DNA from: Acanthamoeba castellanii str. Neff
Lineage: Eukaryota; Discosea; Longamoebia; Acanthamoebidae
Assembly (NCBI RefSeq): GCF_000313135.1
Contig: NW_004457712.1
Coordinates: 1,080,209-1,144,208 of the forward strand
Reading direction: 5' to 3'
Length of the DNA: 64,000 bases
The translations under genes and the position numbers were made by a program. Positions 12,364-24,705 of this stretch are shown here, one piece after another (position 1 is the first letter of the stretch; the number at the start of each line of letters is the position of its first letter). The notes below the pieces were generated by a model. It saw only the letters and a list, made by a program, of their open reading frames with translations. It was not told where the DNA came from and ran no database searches.

Positions 12364-15300
12364 TCAGGTGACAATGGGATGGACGTCCCACACGGCCTTC
12401 ATCCGCACCACCAGAGTGTTGAGTGCGTCGATGACCTTTTTGCGGTAGGCCCCGTACCGCCGTGCCTCGTCGTCAGTGGGCGTGTGGGCGAGCATCATCG
12501 CCACAATCGACGACATGGCCCCGTACAGCCCGTGCGAGCCCGCCACAATCGCCGCTCGCCTCTTGTCGTCGTCCTCGTCGTCAGCACTGCGGGGCTCGGC
12601 GCCTGACTTGACTTGCTTTTTGGTTGCCGCCTTGCTCTTGCGCGTGCTCTTGCTCTTTTGGTGGTCTGCGTCATCTTTGTTCGGCGCGTCGCTGGTGCTG
12701 GTGCTGCTGTCGCTCTCGTCGCTGCCTTCCGTGGGTCGCGTGTTGCTGCTGCTGCACGCCTTCTCCTTTCCGAGGGTTCGGTCTTTCCCCACCTGCTCGA
12801 TGGTCTCCTCGGCCACGCGAACCTGCGTTCGCCAGCAACCGCCCGCCTCTCAGTACAGGGACGCTGCGACACACACACACACACACACGCACCACACGAC
12901 ACACACGGACGACAGGCACCGCTGCTAGCACGCATACCATTTCCTTGGCGGCAGCCACGAACCAATCCAAATCGAGAGTCCACTCTCCGGCAACCACGTG
13001 TGGCTCCCACAGACGCGCCTGAAATCATCACGCCACCCACGCGGAAACACAACACAACACAACACGCAGCAGCGGCAGCGGTGGGGGATCAAACGGCGAA
13101 TCAGCTCCACCCGCGAGTGTTGGGCTGTGTGGTGGTAGCGGCGGCGGCGGCGGTGGCGGCGGCGGCGGGATGGGCGAATGACGTCGCGGTAGGTGGGTAG
13201 GTACCTGGATCTGGGCACGCAGATCGTTGGCAAAGCTGCGCAGGGTATCGCACATCCGCCCCACGTTCTGGTCCCTGCCAGCCGTGGTTTGGGTTGGTTT
13301 GGGTTGGGTTTGGTTGGTATCGCACGCGGGAAGAGGCCTGTCGGCCAAGAAACATATCCACCAAATGCGAGTGCGTGCGGAGCCTGGTGCTATCTACCAG
13401 CCATCACCAGCCACCACCACCCACCCACCACCAGCCAGCACCAGCCACCACCAGCCACCACCAGCCAGCACCAGCCAGCACCAGCCACCACCAGCCACCA
13501 CCAGCCAGCACCAGCCAGCACCAGCCACCACCAGCCACCACCAGCCAGCACCAGCCACCACCACCACCACGCCCGCCAGTAGTGAGGGGGGGCTATCGAG
13601 AGTGAGAGAGAGAGAGAGGGGTCTGGGTACGAGCTCGTACCGCTTCCATTGCTTCCATTCGCGTCGCTGGGTGCGGGCTTCTCTGCGCGCGCGTCGCTCG
13701 GCCTTGCGGCGGGCCTTGTCCTGGGCGGCCCGAGGCGTGAGGACTTCCTCATCGCTGTCCTCGTCTGCGGCTGCGGCTACCGGGTGGTCGGGGTCGGCGG
13801 GAGCCTCGGCCGCGTCAACGTTGTGGTGGTGGTGGTGGTGGTGGCCTTCCGTTTCGATGCTCGCGGGGGCGGCATCCAGGGCCATGTCGGCCTCGAAGAT
13901 GAAGGCCAGGGGCTTCTGCAGCCGCTTTTCCTGCTTGCGCGACGCCCGCGTCACCGCGCGAGGCGCTCTCGGTGGCGGCCTCCCCCTGCCCAGGTGTTCG
14001 ATTTCGCGCGGCGACGACGGCGCACTGCCCGAGCGCGGCGACGGCGAGAGCGAGGAGGCCGCCGAAGAGAGCGAAGTCTTGAGCGAGCGATCCGCCGCGT
14101 CCGCCTCACTCTCCGAGGCCTGCTGCTGCTGCTGGTCGCCCCTGCCACGCAACGTCGTCGTGGCGATCGCCGAAGTCGACGACGACATTCGCTCCCGCGG
14201 AGACGCCGACTTGTGGGCGGCCTTGTGTCGCTTGCGATCGTCCAGGAGACCGGCGGTCGTCGACACTTCCGGCTGTGACCGCAGCCGGCGGAGGCTTATG
14301 CTCCTCTTCTTCTTCCCGCTCCCACCGTTGCTGGCCTCGGCCGGCTGCTGTGCGTCGCATTCGTCCGGCGCATCGCTGTCCTCCGTGCGCCTGGCCAGGT
14401 CGACGTTCCTCTCCATGGCCTCGAAGCCCCGAATCACGCCCTCCATCGCCTGCACCGTGCTCGCCACCGCTGCCCTCTCCTCCTCCAGCTCTGTCGTGTC
14501 GTTGGTCGTGTCGTGTCGTTGGTCGTGTCGTGTCGTTGGTCGTGTCGTGTCGTGTCGTTGGTCGTGTCAGCAGAGCGGAGAGAGAGAGAGAGAGCGAGAG
14601 GCTGGTGCGTGCGGTACGAGCGGTGGGTCGTTTCCAGAGGAGCTTGAGGGCGGCGATGAGGGCGCTGAGGTCGTCGATGATGTTGGTGCGGAAGAGCCCA
14701 AAGTTGCGGAGTGCCAGGGACAGATCCTCCTCGCCGTCGCCATCGTCGTCGCCGCAGCCGCGGGGCGAGGCGGGAGTGGAGGCGGAGGCGGCGGAGGCGG
14801 AAGAGGCGGGGGGAAGCCTGAGGAGGTCGTCGAGCTTGAGGAGGCTGGCGCGGAGGGCTCTGGCGCGGGCGATGGCGGCGTCGCCGCCCTGGCGGTCTTC
14901 GCTGAGGGCGATGAGGTGCTTGCCGCTGACGAGGACGCCCCGAGTGACGAAGAGGAACCAGCGCAGGTCGAAGGTCCACTGGCCGTGGGCCACGAGGGTG
15001 GCCTCGCGGGCGGAGATCAGATGCTTGACGAGGCCGTGGTGGCACTCACGCACACAGCGGCCCAGCTTGCGCATCTGCTTCTTGCGCCGCTGGCTGTCCT
15101 TCCGGCCCAGCTTGCGCTCCCGCTTGTCCGTCTCGCGCCGGGCCTGGTCGGCGCGTTGGCGGCGGAGGCGCGCGTCCTCGTCCTTGTCCTGCTTGCTCTG
15201 CTTGAGGAAGGCGTCGATGGACCGCATCTCGAGCTGCCGCGAGTGCCACGACCTCCGCTTCTCGTTCACCATCCTCGCGCGCGTCGTCAGCAGCGCCGGT

Positions 15301-15674
15301 GGCCCTTCGCCGCCGCCCTCGCCCTCGCCCTCGCCCACGCCCGCCTTGCCGGAGGCTAGAGTGGTGGTCGGCGAGCGTGGGCTCGTGAGGGGGCTCGTGG
15401 CCCGCTCGACCTTGAGGTGCAGCGAGGACAGGTGCTCCATGATGTCGTGGAGGGCGCCCGGCTCCACTTCCTCCTCGCTCTCCTCGCTGCTCACGGCTGC
15501 CAGCATCCGGGTCTTGAGTTCCTGCAACCGCTCGCCCTCCTCCTTCACGGCCGTCGTCACCGCCTTGGCCATGCCCTGCACGTTCTCCTTCACGCCCCGC
15601 GCCTTGGCCGTCACCTTGGCCTTGGCCTTTTCTATTGTCATGGATCCCACCACCGGTGCACCCCGATCAGTGTC

Positions 15675-15705
<31 letters not shown>

Positions 15706-18700
15706 TGCCGTGTGCGTGCCGTGTGGAGACATTCAAGCTGAAAAAGGGAGAGGGGGGGGGTGGCCGCACCGGTGAGCGTGTTCTTGTACTCGTCCACCGT
15801 CTCCAGGAGTCCTCGCGAATCGTCGACCAGCTTCCTCGCTTGGAGGGCGAGGCGCATGAACTGCCGACGCGCCCTCACCCGTCAGAACGCGCGCGTTGGT
15901 CCAATTTTGCACACGCACCGCCGCGCACGCGCACGCGCAACGGCACACGGAGGAGAGAGGGCGCACCGTTTGCTTGGACTTCTTGCGGAGGTAGAGGAGG
16001 GTCTTCTTGTTGGTGTCGAAGAAGACCTTGACGCGCGTCTTGAATTTGTCTTCGTCAAAGTCGTCGACGTCCATGACGTCGGGGTCCGTGAGGGCGGACA
16101 CTTCGTTCAGCTGCCGCACGCCCTCCTCGGCGTTGGCCATGAACTGGGCGGCCTCGGCCTGCTCCTGCTCGAGGTCAATCTCGTCGTCGCCGTCAGGCGC
16201 CTCCTCCTCCCCCTCCGCCTCCACACCGCCGACCTCGGCCTCGTCGTGGCCCGCGGAAGAAGCGGGGTCGGCAGTGGCGGGGGTCAGGGCCGTCATCTGG
16301 GCAAGGAGCGTGGCGGCCCACTGTTGCGTGGTCTCGGCCTCGACGACGGGCACACGCTTCCGCGATTTCTTGAGCTCCAGGTCGTCGAGGTCGGCCAGCA
16401 GGCGCTCCACCGGTAGCGAAGCCGATGTGCTGGTGGTGGTGGTGGTGGTGGTGGCCACGGCCACCTGGTGGTGGCTGGCGGGCTGGTTCATGGACGAGCT
16501 GCTCCGGGAACTCCAGAGGCGTGCGAGGGCGGCCACGAGGTCGTCGGCGTGGCGGAGAAGATCATCGCGGTGGTCCTGGAAGCGCTTCTTGACCTTGACC
16601 TCCGTGCCGAAGTGCTGCTCCATGAGGCCCACCATCTCCCGCACCGCGAGCCCCATCCCCGCCACGTGGGCCTCCACCACCCTCTCCGCCGACCCGCTCT
16701 CCACGTCCGGACAACTCTCTGCGTCGTGCATCGTGTGTCGTGAGTCCCCGCACGCGCGTGAGAGAGAGAGAGAGGAAAGACTTGAGTGGAGACGGATTGC
16801 ACCACCACACACGACACGCGCGCGGGCAATGCCAAGGGGGAAGCGGGACCAACACGGGAAGAAGCGTGTGGTGGGTGGGCGGGCGGGTACCCAGGGCGGC
16901 GCGCAGGATTTCGCGTACGATCATCACCAGCCAGTCGACTTCGGTGCGCCATCCGCCACCGTTGAGGTAGAAGGGCTTGGCCAGCTTCTCCTTGAGCGTC
17001 TCCACGAGGTACACCACCTGCTCCTGCATGGCCCTCACTCTGCGCACCCACCCACCCAGCCAGCCAGCCAGCCACCACGGGTGTGTCATGTGGCGCGAAG
17101 CGAGGGAAATGGCGGTGGGGGGGGGCAGAATGAATGGGGAGGGAGGCATTCGAACCGCTTCTTGGTCGTCCTGAGGCGCTCTTCGGCGATGGATGTGCCG
17201 CTGGCGGCGGCCGCGGATGTGCCCTCAGCAGCAGCAGCAGCAGTCTGGTGGTCGCGGAGGACGGTGAGGGCCTTGTGGACGGTCACGAATCCGTCGCGCG
17301 TGTTATCCGCCAGGTAGCCCACGTAGGCCGCATTACGGCCCCCCGCGCTCCCGTCCATCGTTGGCGGCGAGTCGGCCCCGCTCTCGTCTGCCACGGCGGC
17401 GGTATGGGCCTTGCCCTTGCCCTTGGCCCTGGCCTTGCCTTTGCCCTTGGGGTCGTGGTCGGGCTGCTGCTGGTGCTGCTGCTGCTGGCCTCCTTCGCGC
17501 AGGCCGGCTTGTGCGGCTCGCCAGAGGTGCCACTCGAGGAGGAACTCGGCGGCGTTGTTGAAGCCCAGCAGCGTGAGTTCCCGCACTGGCCCGCCCTCGG
17601 CGATCTTGCGCACGTGGCCCACCAGCGCATCCACGGTCACGCGGAACCACCCCACCAAATCCTGCTCCTGCTGCTGCTGCTGCTGCTGCACCGTGATCCG
17701 TGCGCACGTACGGTGAGTGGTGGCGAGAAGAGGAGCACAAGCACGCCAGCACGCCAGCACGCAAGCACGTGAGGGTACAGACCAGGAGGAGTTGAGGGTC
17801 GGCCGACGCACACAGGCGCGCCTTGTCGAGCAGCTGGTGGGCGGCGGCGAGGGCCAGGTCGATCTTGTCCCTTTCGCGTTGGCGGGCGGCGTCGCGCTTC
17901 TGCTTTTCGCGGTCCTGCCGCAGGAGCTGCCACTCGCGGCGCGAGTTGTCGAGCTCCTCGCGGGTGCGCTCGAAGGTCTCCTCGTTGGTGCGTGCCCGCT
18001 GCTCCTGCTCCTTCCGGCGCTCCTCCTTGCGCCTCTGCCGCTCCACCTCGGCGTCGGCGGCCGCGTTCATGTGGAGGGCCACCTTGATCTCCTTCTGGTT
18101 GCGGCTGTTGAGCAGGCCCGACCCTTGGCCCACTCGGCTGCCGCTCCCCTGCTGCTGCTGCTGGACCCCTCTCCTCTCCTCTGTCGGCTTGATCCCCGCC
18201 GCCTCTGTCGCTCTGCCGCTCTCCCCGCCCTCGCTGTCGCTGTCGCTGCTGCCCTTGGGGGGACGCCGCCTCTGGCTCGTCTCCACTCCGACCAGCCACT
18301 CGCGCTGCATGACGATGCTCTTGTTGGAGGCCACCAGCGACCCCACGGGGCACGCCTCCACCCACCGCTCCGTGGCCTCGAGCGCCTCGCCCTCCACCCC
18401 GCACCACGACGAGGAGGAGGGGCGAGCGACAGCCATGAGCTGGGCGGCCAGGGCGTGGAGGTCGTGTAGCGCCGGCGGGAAGGCGCGAGGCGGATCGCAA
18501 GGCAGGGCGTCATCGTTCCACACCAACCGGCTCCCGTGGATGTAGTCCTCCTGTACCACCACCACCACCCCACCCCCCGCCGCCGCCGCCGCCGCCACAG
18601 ATATCGTGAGTGCGAGTGCGACCGAGAAGCAAACCGACGCCACAACCGGTGGCGGGGTTACGGCTGGCGACGTGGTGGATGGAGCAATGGAGGAGGGAGG

Positions 18701-21700
18701 AGGAGCGCTACGCACCAGGTGGCGGAAGAGGGTCCTGCGGAGCTGCCGGAACTGGAGCATGAAGTCGTCGTCCTCGCGGGCCGTCCACTTGCGAGGTCGC
18801 TCGAGCGACTGAGGTTCCTCCTCTTGCCCCTCTTTCTCCTCCTCGACCGCTCCCGAGTGCTGCTCGACCTGGGCGGCGGCGGCGGCGGCGGCGCGGCAGG
18901 CGAAGCGCTGGCGTGTGAGAAGGCCCACCATGTCCGCGAGGCTCTTTAGGAAGGCCTCGAGGCAGCCCCGCAGGTGCTCCCACGTGTGGGGCGCACTGGT
19001 CTCGTGGATGGTCATATGTGTGATCTCCACCAGCTCCTTCCCTGCAGCAACGTTGGTTATGGTCGGGTTGGTGGTCGTGGTGATAGAGAAAGGGTGAGCG
19101 AGTGAAGTGAGTGGAGTGGAGTGGAGTGGAGTGGAGTGGAGTGGAGTGAGTCAAGTGAGTCAAGTGACGGAGGGCAGTACCGAGGAGGGCGAGCCAGAGT
19201 GGGCTGATGAGTTGGATCCAGCGGAGGTCGAACAGCTCGCCCTCGTCGAAGAGTTCGTTGGAGGCGACCGGTCGTCGCCAGAACCGCTCCTGCATGCGGC
19301 GCTTGATGGCGGTGACCAACCGGCGGAGCCGCTCGATGCGCCGGATGCGGTGCATGACGCGGTCCGGGGCGGGCGAGGCGATGACGGGGGGAGCCGGGTG
19401 GTGGTGGGGTGCGAGGAGGTACTTGTGGAGGAGGGCGTGCAGCGAGAACGAGGCCCGCCGGACGTGGGCCCGCTTGGCGGCCATGGTGGCCATCATGACC
19501 TTGTTGGTCTGCTTCCGGAAGGAGACGAACGCCAGGAGCAGGTCGATCGACGCGGCCACGAGCGGACGGATGAGGTCGGCGAACGGGTTGTGGTCGGTGT
19601 CGAGCTCCTCCACCTGGATCTCGCCCGAGAAGACCGAGAGGTTGTCGATGTTGTTGGTCTTGGTGTCGGCCAGCAGCCGGCGGAGCAGGTAGGGGAGAGC
19701 GTGGCGGATGTTGCGCACGAGCACCTCGACCACCACCTTGAACCACCCCTCGTCAAAGTCGCCCACCCGCAGGTGGCCCTGGCACTGCGCCATCACCTCC
19801 TCCAGACTCTTGATGCTCCTCCTGATGCTCCACTCGGTGTGCTTGCTGCACGCCTAGACGACACACACGACACACACACGACACACACGACACACACGAC
19901 ACACACGGAGAGCGGGTGAGAATGGAGGAAGAGGATGAAGCCCGGCTACATGAGCTATCTAATTTATCTATGGATAGAAACTGTTTACATGGTAACGGTA
20001 CCTGGGTGGCGGCAGAGTCGGCGGCGGGGTCATCGCCCGGCGGGGCGGCGGGGAGGGTGGCCAGCTTGCGGGTGAGGTGGGAGCCCCAGGCCTGGATGTG
20101 GAGGTCCTCCTTGGGGTCCTTGCTGCGGCGGCGCCACCGCTTCACGCGCAGCTTCATCATTCGCTGGTGCTCGGGGTCGGACGTGATGAGCTGCACCAGT
20201 TCGCCGTGGACGCGCTCCAGCTCGGCCATGACCTCGCCCAGCTGCTGCCCGGTGGTGGCGGAGGAGGCGGCGGCGTAAAATCGCGACCGGAGGTCTTTGA
20301 GTCGGCGTAGCCCCTTCTGGAGCTCCTCGCGCTTGTCGCATTCCTGACCGAAGGCGCGCATGCAGCTCATGCTCAGATCGAGGGCGAACAGCAGCTCCAC
20401 CTGCCGCTCCTCGTCCGCCTCCGGCTCGGGCTCGTGCCCCGGCCCGTCCTTTTCATCGCCTCCCACCGGGCTGCCGTGCGGACGAAAGGCGAGCGCCTTC
20501 TTGAACAGCTTCTCGGCCGCCTCGAGCGGTGTAAGGACTGACGCCGTCCGCGAAAACGCGTCCAGGCACAGGGCCTGCCGGAGTAGGTAGAGGGGAGGGG
20601 GGATGGAGGAGAGAGGGGGGGGGTTATGAGCAACGCGGCCTTCTCACTCCCCCTCCCCCCCAAGATTGATTGCCCACGAGCTCACGCGTGCTCAGGGTAA
20701 GTGTTCAGAGAGGGAGGGCGTGTGTGTGTGTCTCCGTCGACGAAGAGGAAGGCGTACGACGTAGGTCATGATGGACTTGTCGTCGGGCTTGGAGTCGACC
20801 ACTTCAGAGACCGAAATGAGCTGCGGCACGCCCCATACGGAGTTGAGTAGGCCGAACACCTTCTCCAGCAACTCCCGCTGCACGCACACGCACACGCACA
20901 CGCACACGCCACGAGTCAGCCCGCCCGCCCTCGACGAACAACGGAGAAGCCGGGAGGGGAGGGGGGGAGGGGAGTGCGCGTGGCGCCACACCATGGTCAT
21001 GCTGGCGGGCTCGCTGGGGAGGAGGTCGGGCCGGTGCTTCTTGACCATGTGGAAGAACACCGATCCGTCCTGGAAGGCCGTATCAAAATTGCTCACCACG
21101 GCTGCCTGCGCGGTGGCGGTGGGCTGCAGCGTGGTCGCGGCACAACCAACTTGAGAATGAGTCTCGGACAAACATACAGCAGCGGAAAAGAAGGCACAAT
21201 AAAAAACACACACGACATGACCAACGACACGACACACAGCATACACATGTGATACACGACACGATTGGAGAGGGACAATGCCTGCTGCTGCTGCTGCTGC
21301 TGCTCAGGAGGCTGTTGGCGAGGAGAACTAGGAGTGATGAGGGAAGCGCTGGAGTGGTCGTCTTGGTCCTGCAGGAAGTTGTTGAGCCGCTCCAGCAGCC
21401 TGTCCTTGGCTGCGAACCATTCATCCACCCAACCAGCCACCAGCAGCAGCCACCACCAGCAGCCACCACCGGTTAATGAAAATGGTGAGCGCACACAAGA
21501 GCCGGCCGGCCACAGCACAAGCATGGGACGCGACGAGCAATGCGCAAGAGGAGAGGCCCTCGCACCGGTGCCACCATCTTCGAGTTGGAGCTCGTAGTGC
21601 ATGATGAAGTGCCAGATGAGGGCCACAATTAGCTTGAGGTCGCACTCTTCCACATCTGTTGCCGCAACGTTGTACGACACACACACACCAGCGCACACAC

Positions 21701-22325
21701 GCACAAGGTCACTACAGCGCCATCAAGAGGGGAGGGGAGGGGAGCATGCGCTAGCGACAGCGAGAGTAGGGGGGGGGGTAGGAACCCTCGGCGGAGATGT
21801 TTTGCAGCTTCATCTTCTGGTCCCGCATGACGTTGAAGCAGTGGAAGAGGTTGTTTATGCGGTGGATCTTCATTTTGGCGTTTTTGTTCAGGCCCGTCAC
21901 GGACTCGCCGCTGAGGTCCTTGAGCAGCTTGGCCAGCAGCAGACCTGATGAGTGTGAGTGCGTGAGTGCGTGCGTGAGTGCGAGTGCGTGCGTTGGCAAT
22001 TCATCACATGTGCGCATGCCCCCTCGTCGGCTGGCCGGGTCAAGTAACGACTGGGCGGTGCGTACCATCTTGGAAGGCTGTCGAAAGGGCTTTGATCTGG
22101 CGGTGCGGTGGCAGGTAGTTGTTGCACCAGCCTCGGAACGACTAGAAGTGCAACGACACCACGACGAACGTGAGACAAAGAGTGAGTTCTTCATCTTTTT
22201 GCGCCTTCATCTACGAAGGACATTGCTACCTCCCCCTCCCAAGAAATAAGAAGGGTTTCCACCTTATACTGCATGCGCTGCCATGGCGCCAGCTCATAAA
22301 ACTTGGGTTCCTCTTCCGCATCCAT
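12364..22325 (-). CDS. Giant tandem calponin-homology protein with internal Trp-motif repeats
   Basis: About 2,400 codons by rough count over more than 15 exons. The ATG at 22325 opens with EEEPKFYELAPWQRMQYK, which joins a first CH domain: RGWCNNYLPPHRQIKAL (about 22120), LLLAKLLKDLSGESV, INNLFHCFNVM, CDLKLIVALIWHFIMHYELQ (about 21620). The second CH domain has AKDRLLERLNNFLQDQ (about 21390), NFDTAFQDGSVFFHMVKKH (about 21060), LLEKVFGLLNSVWGVPQLIS (about 20840) and SKPDDKSIMTYVV (about 20780). A tandem CH pair of this kind usually binds F-actin. The remaining roughly 2,000 residues match no domain I recognise. They mix charged coiled-coil-like helices, poly-Gln/His/Asp linkers and a recurrent module with W-x-x-[DE]-[LV]-x-W. 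The stop at 12364 follows VWDVHPIVT. All exons stay open in one direction with no internal terminal stop that I found, so I treat it as one gene. A split into two genes cannot be excluded. Confidence 0.75.
13398..13569. repeat. CCAGCCA[C/G]CA decamer minisatellite
   Basis: About 17 copies of a 10-base unit in two alternating versions, lying in an intron of the CH giant gene. Confidence 0.9.
14500..14568. repeat. TCGTGTCGTTGG array in a CH-gene intron
   Basis: Mixed GTCGTGT and GTTGGTC units; no coding meaning in the transcribed strand. Confidence 0.8.
19103..19168. repeat. GAGTG pentamer array
   Basis: About eight perfect units with degenerate edges, in an intron of the CH giant gene. Confidence 0.9.
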
Positions 22326-22718
22326 GCCCTCTCATCTGTTGGTGTCTGACCCAGACCCCCCTAATGTGTGGTGTCCTGGCATCGTCGTTGTGGCTGCTAG
22401 GGCGACCAAAATCGCTGGAATTCTTGTACAGGAATGTACGGCACGCAGCCTTTCCCGCTGGATGCGCGGATTTCTCACAGCAGGACGGGAATGAGTAGCT
22501 TCACTGACTGCTAACGTCCACCACCCACCATTCATCATCCACCACCAGGTGAGAGCGATGCAGGTCGTGCCTTCCGGACGGAGTACTACAAGAACCCGCG
22601 CGGCAGCACCACAGACCAAGATCGGCTGAGAATGTACCCACCCAACAGGTAGTTGTGGGTGAAGGTCCTTAAAACTTGAAATGGTGGCGCGCAGTGGAAC
22701 AAACACGAGCTATACAGA
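22326..22718. other. Spacer between the CH giant gene start and the AP-1 sigma stop
   Basis: This should contain the AP-1 sigma 3' end and the giant gene promoter. A 71-codon plus-strand frame at 22283-22498 has no recognisable features and is probably chance. Nothing else is supported. Confidence 0.4.
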
Positions 22719-22950
22719 TTAGAGCTCGGCCTTGTTTTCGTGGGGCGCTTCCTGTTGTGATGTTAAGAGAGGGGAGGGAGGAATGAACAGGTGGCAGGGG
22801 AATCAGAGAAACGCAACGAACAGGAGCAGGAACGAACCTGGAGGACGTCTTGTTGGGCCACGCAGCGAAGCACTGCGTTTTTGGAAGATTCTTGCAGCTC
22901 GCCCGTGGCGATAAGCTCGTCGAGGACGAAATAGGCCTGTGCTCCCCCCA

Positions 22951-22983
<33 letters not shown>

Positions 22984-23581
22984 CAAGAACCAATCCACCC
23001 GGTTATCATGATGAATGATCACCGAGCAGCCAGCGAACGGGCGGGACACGGCTGAGCAGGGGAGCACCTTGTGGAAGTTGAATATCAGGTCCAGTTCGCA
23101 CACCTGCAACCACCCCTCATCAACCCGGCGTGAGTAACGCGTTATGCAGGCAAGGCGCAAGGACGGGTGCAGCGTACGTTGCCGAAGTATTTGTCCAAGA
23201 TCTCAACAAAGTGATGGATGGTTTCGAGAGTTACCAGCTCGTTGTCGTTCCAGTCCACGCAGGCCACGAAGTAGAGGCTTGCATATCTATTAATAAATTG
23301 ATTTATTAATTTATTATCATTATCATTGCCTGGTTATTTCATTATTCGGAATCCAACATCGCCTAAAGTTCTCCCGCACAGAGCCAGTATGAGAGGTACC
23401 TCTTGTAGATGAGCTTGTGCTCCTTCCACTCGATTATGTTGCAGTAGCGCGCATTACGATTCAAAACCAAGGTGGAAACCTCCCGCGAGAAACGGGCGCG
23501 CTGTTTGGCAGTGTAGGTGGAGAACCACTTGGCCAGGCGCGTCTTGCCCTGCCGATTCAGGAGCAACACAAAGTGGATCAT
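22719..23581 (-). CDS. AP1S: AP-1 adaptor complex sigma subunit
   Basis: Small subunit of the clathrin adaptor that sorts cargo at the trans-Golgi and endosomes. It starts [20 protein letters not shown] at 23581. It continues [16 protein letters not shown], then [20 protein letters not shown] (about 23275), [25 protein letters not shown] (about 23090), [19 protein letters not shown] (about 22940) and [13 protein letters not shown] last short exon (22719-22752) gives [10 protein letters not shown] and TAA. The blocks YKRYASLYF, LDKYFG-VCELD-IFNF and AYF-LDE favour AP-1 over AP-2 and AP-3 sigma. Length and order are typical and no part is missing. Introns contain an ACGC microsatellite and a short AT-rich island. 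It is divergent from the Tvp15-like gene with 118 bp between start codons. Confidence 0.92.
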
Positions 23582-23699
23582 GGTGCGTGGGCCTTTACTG
23601 TTGAGAAAATGCCACCATAAGCTGTTTTGTTGTATTTTCTTTTTATATATTTATTTTTCTGGGCCACAGAAGTAGGCGCGACAAACGGGCTGGGCCGAG
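23582..23699. promoter_or_regulatory. Compact divergent promoter, AP-1 sigma and Tvp15-like genes
   Basis: Only 118 bp separate the two start codons. A T/A-rich run (23627-23658, TTGTATTTTCTTTTTATATA) is the only clear compositional feature. Both flanking genes belong to Golgi traffic, so shared control is possible but inferred. Confidence 0.5.
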
Positions 23700-24705
23700 A
23701 TGATGGAAAACACGGCCATACTGGCCCCCAACGAAACGGTCTACCTGACCACAGATGGCAACTTGGCCACCCCCGCGGAGGGGCTGCGCGGCAGATTGCG
23801 CCGATACTTGGAAGCCAAGCCCACCGTGTGGATGATGAACCTCCTCACCTTCGTCACGGGCATCTTTCTTTGCGTAGCGATCTTTCTTGGCATACTCGCC
23901 GGCTTCAGCCTTCTCCGCTGGATAGGTGGGATCGTTCTTTTGTACCTTGTCCCCCATCTTCTCTCTGTAGTTTTATCCCCCCCCCACCCCTCTCTTTTTC
24001 CCGCCCGACTCACGCCTCGGCGGCGGTGGTGGTGGGGGCGCACACACGCAGGTTCTGCAGCGTGATGGTGGTCATGGCTGCTTTCCCCATTCCGCAAATA
24101 AGGGACATCGTTTTCCGCTGGGCGATGTTCCTTGCTGCCTACAATGGCCGGGGCATCTTCACCTTCTGGTACTCGTTTCAATATATCATTGCGCATTCCC
24201 CTCTCAGGACCCTGCCCCCCATGCCTCAGCGAGGGTGGTCTCTCACAAAGTGAACCGGTCGGCCGTTGCGTGGGCACAAATAGCGTGGGCCTGCTGACGA
24301 CAATCATGGGACCTCTCGGAGTGCTGGCTGGTATCTTGGCCATGCTGGTTGGCGCAATGCACCTGATGATGTATGTCTACTTCCGCGACATCATCGAAGA
24401 GGACTACAAGAAGAGTACGGTTTCCTCCCCGCTCCCCTTCCTTTTTGGTTGCGTAGGACGCTCAGTTGTTGTGTGTGTTTGCGTTCGCAGTTGAGGGCAG
24501 ACGTCAGGGGGGCTATGCAGTGGACCAGGTGGAGGTTGCGATGGAGCCTGATCCCAACGTGCTTGGCGATTTCTACGCCACCACACCACACAAGGGTCTT
24601 GGGTCCACCTACAGCACCTCCTATGGGTCTGTTGGCGATAGCAAGGCCACCACTACGTATGGGTCAACTGCTCCCACCTACGAAGTTCTCCCCGTGGGCA
24701 AGTGA
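23700..24705 (+). CDS. Four-pass membrane protein, COPI-associated/Tvp15-like
   Basis: Exon 1 has a soluble N-terminus and then one hydrophobic helix (MNLLTFVTGIFLCVAIFLGI, about 23838). Exon 2 (about 24060) gives VMVVMAAFPIPQIRDIVFRW, then FLAAYNGRGIFTFW. Exon 3 (from about 24282) gives VGLLTTIMGPLGVLAGILAM and AMHLMMYVYFRDIIEEDYKK. The last exon (from about 24492) is a Tyr/Thr/Ser-rich cytosolic tail ending YEVLPVGK. Four membrane segments with an AYNGRGIF loop fit the COPI-associated (Tvp15) family of Golgi proteins. That match is from memory of the family's shape, so the function stays tentative. Two tandem ATGs at 23700 and 23703 could both serve as start. Confidence 0.6.

Noticed and set aside
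13398..13569. CRISPR-like spacing
   Set aside because: The decamer array is contiguous, with no unique spacers, in a eukaryotic intron.
13227..15359. A 710-codon plus-strand frame
   Set aside because: It is the complement of CH-gene exons and of the decamer array, with simple-sequence composition (Val/Ala/Arg runs, WWWW, Ser runs).
16007..17317. A 436-codon plus frame
   Set aside because: Complement of CH-gene exons; contains no recognisable domain and runs through minus-strand introns.
22283..22498. A 71-codon plus frame between the CH and AP-1 sigma genes
   Set aside because: No motif, no splice context and hydrophobic random composition; treated as spacer.
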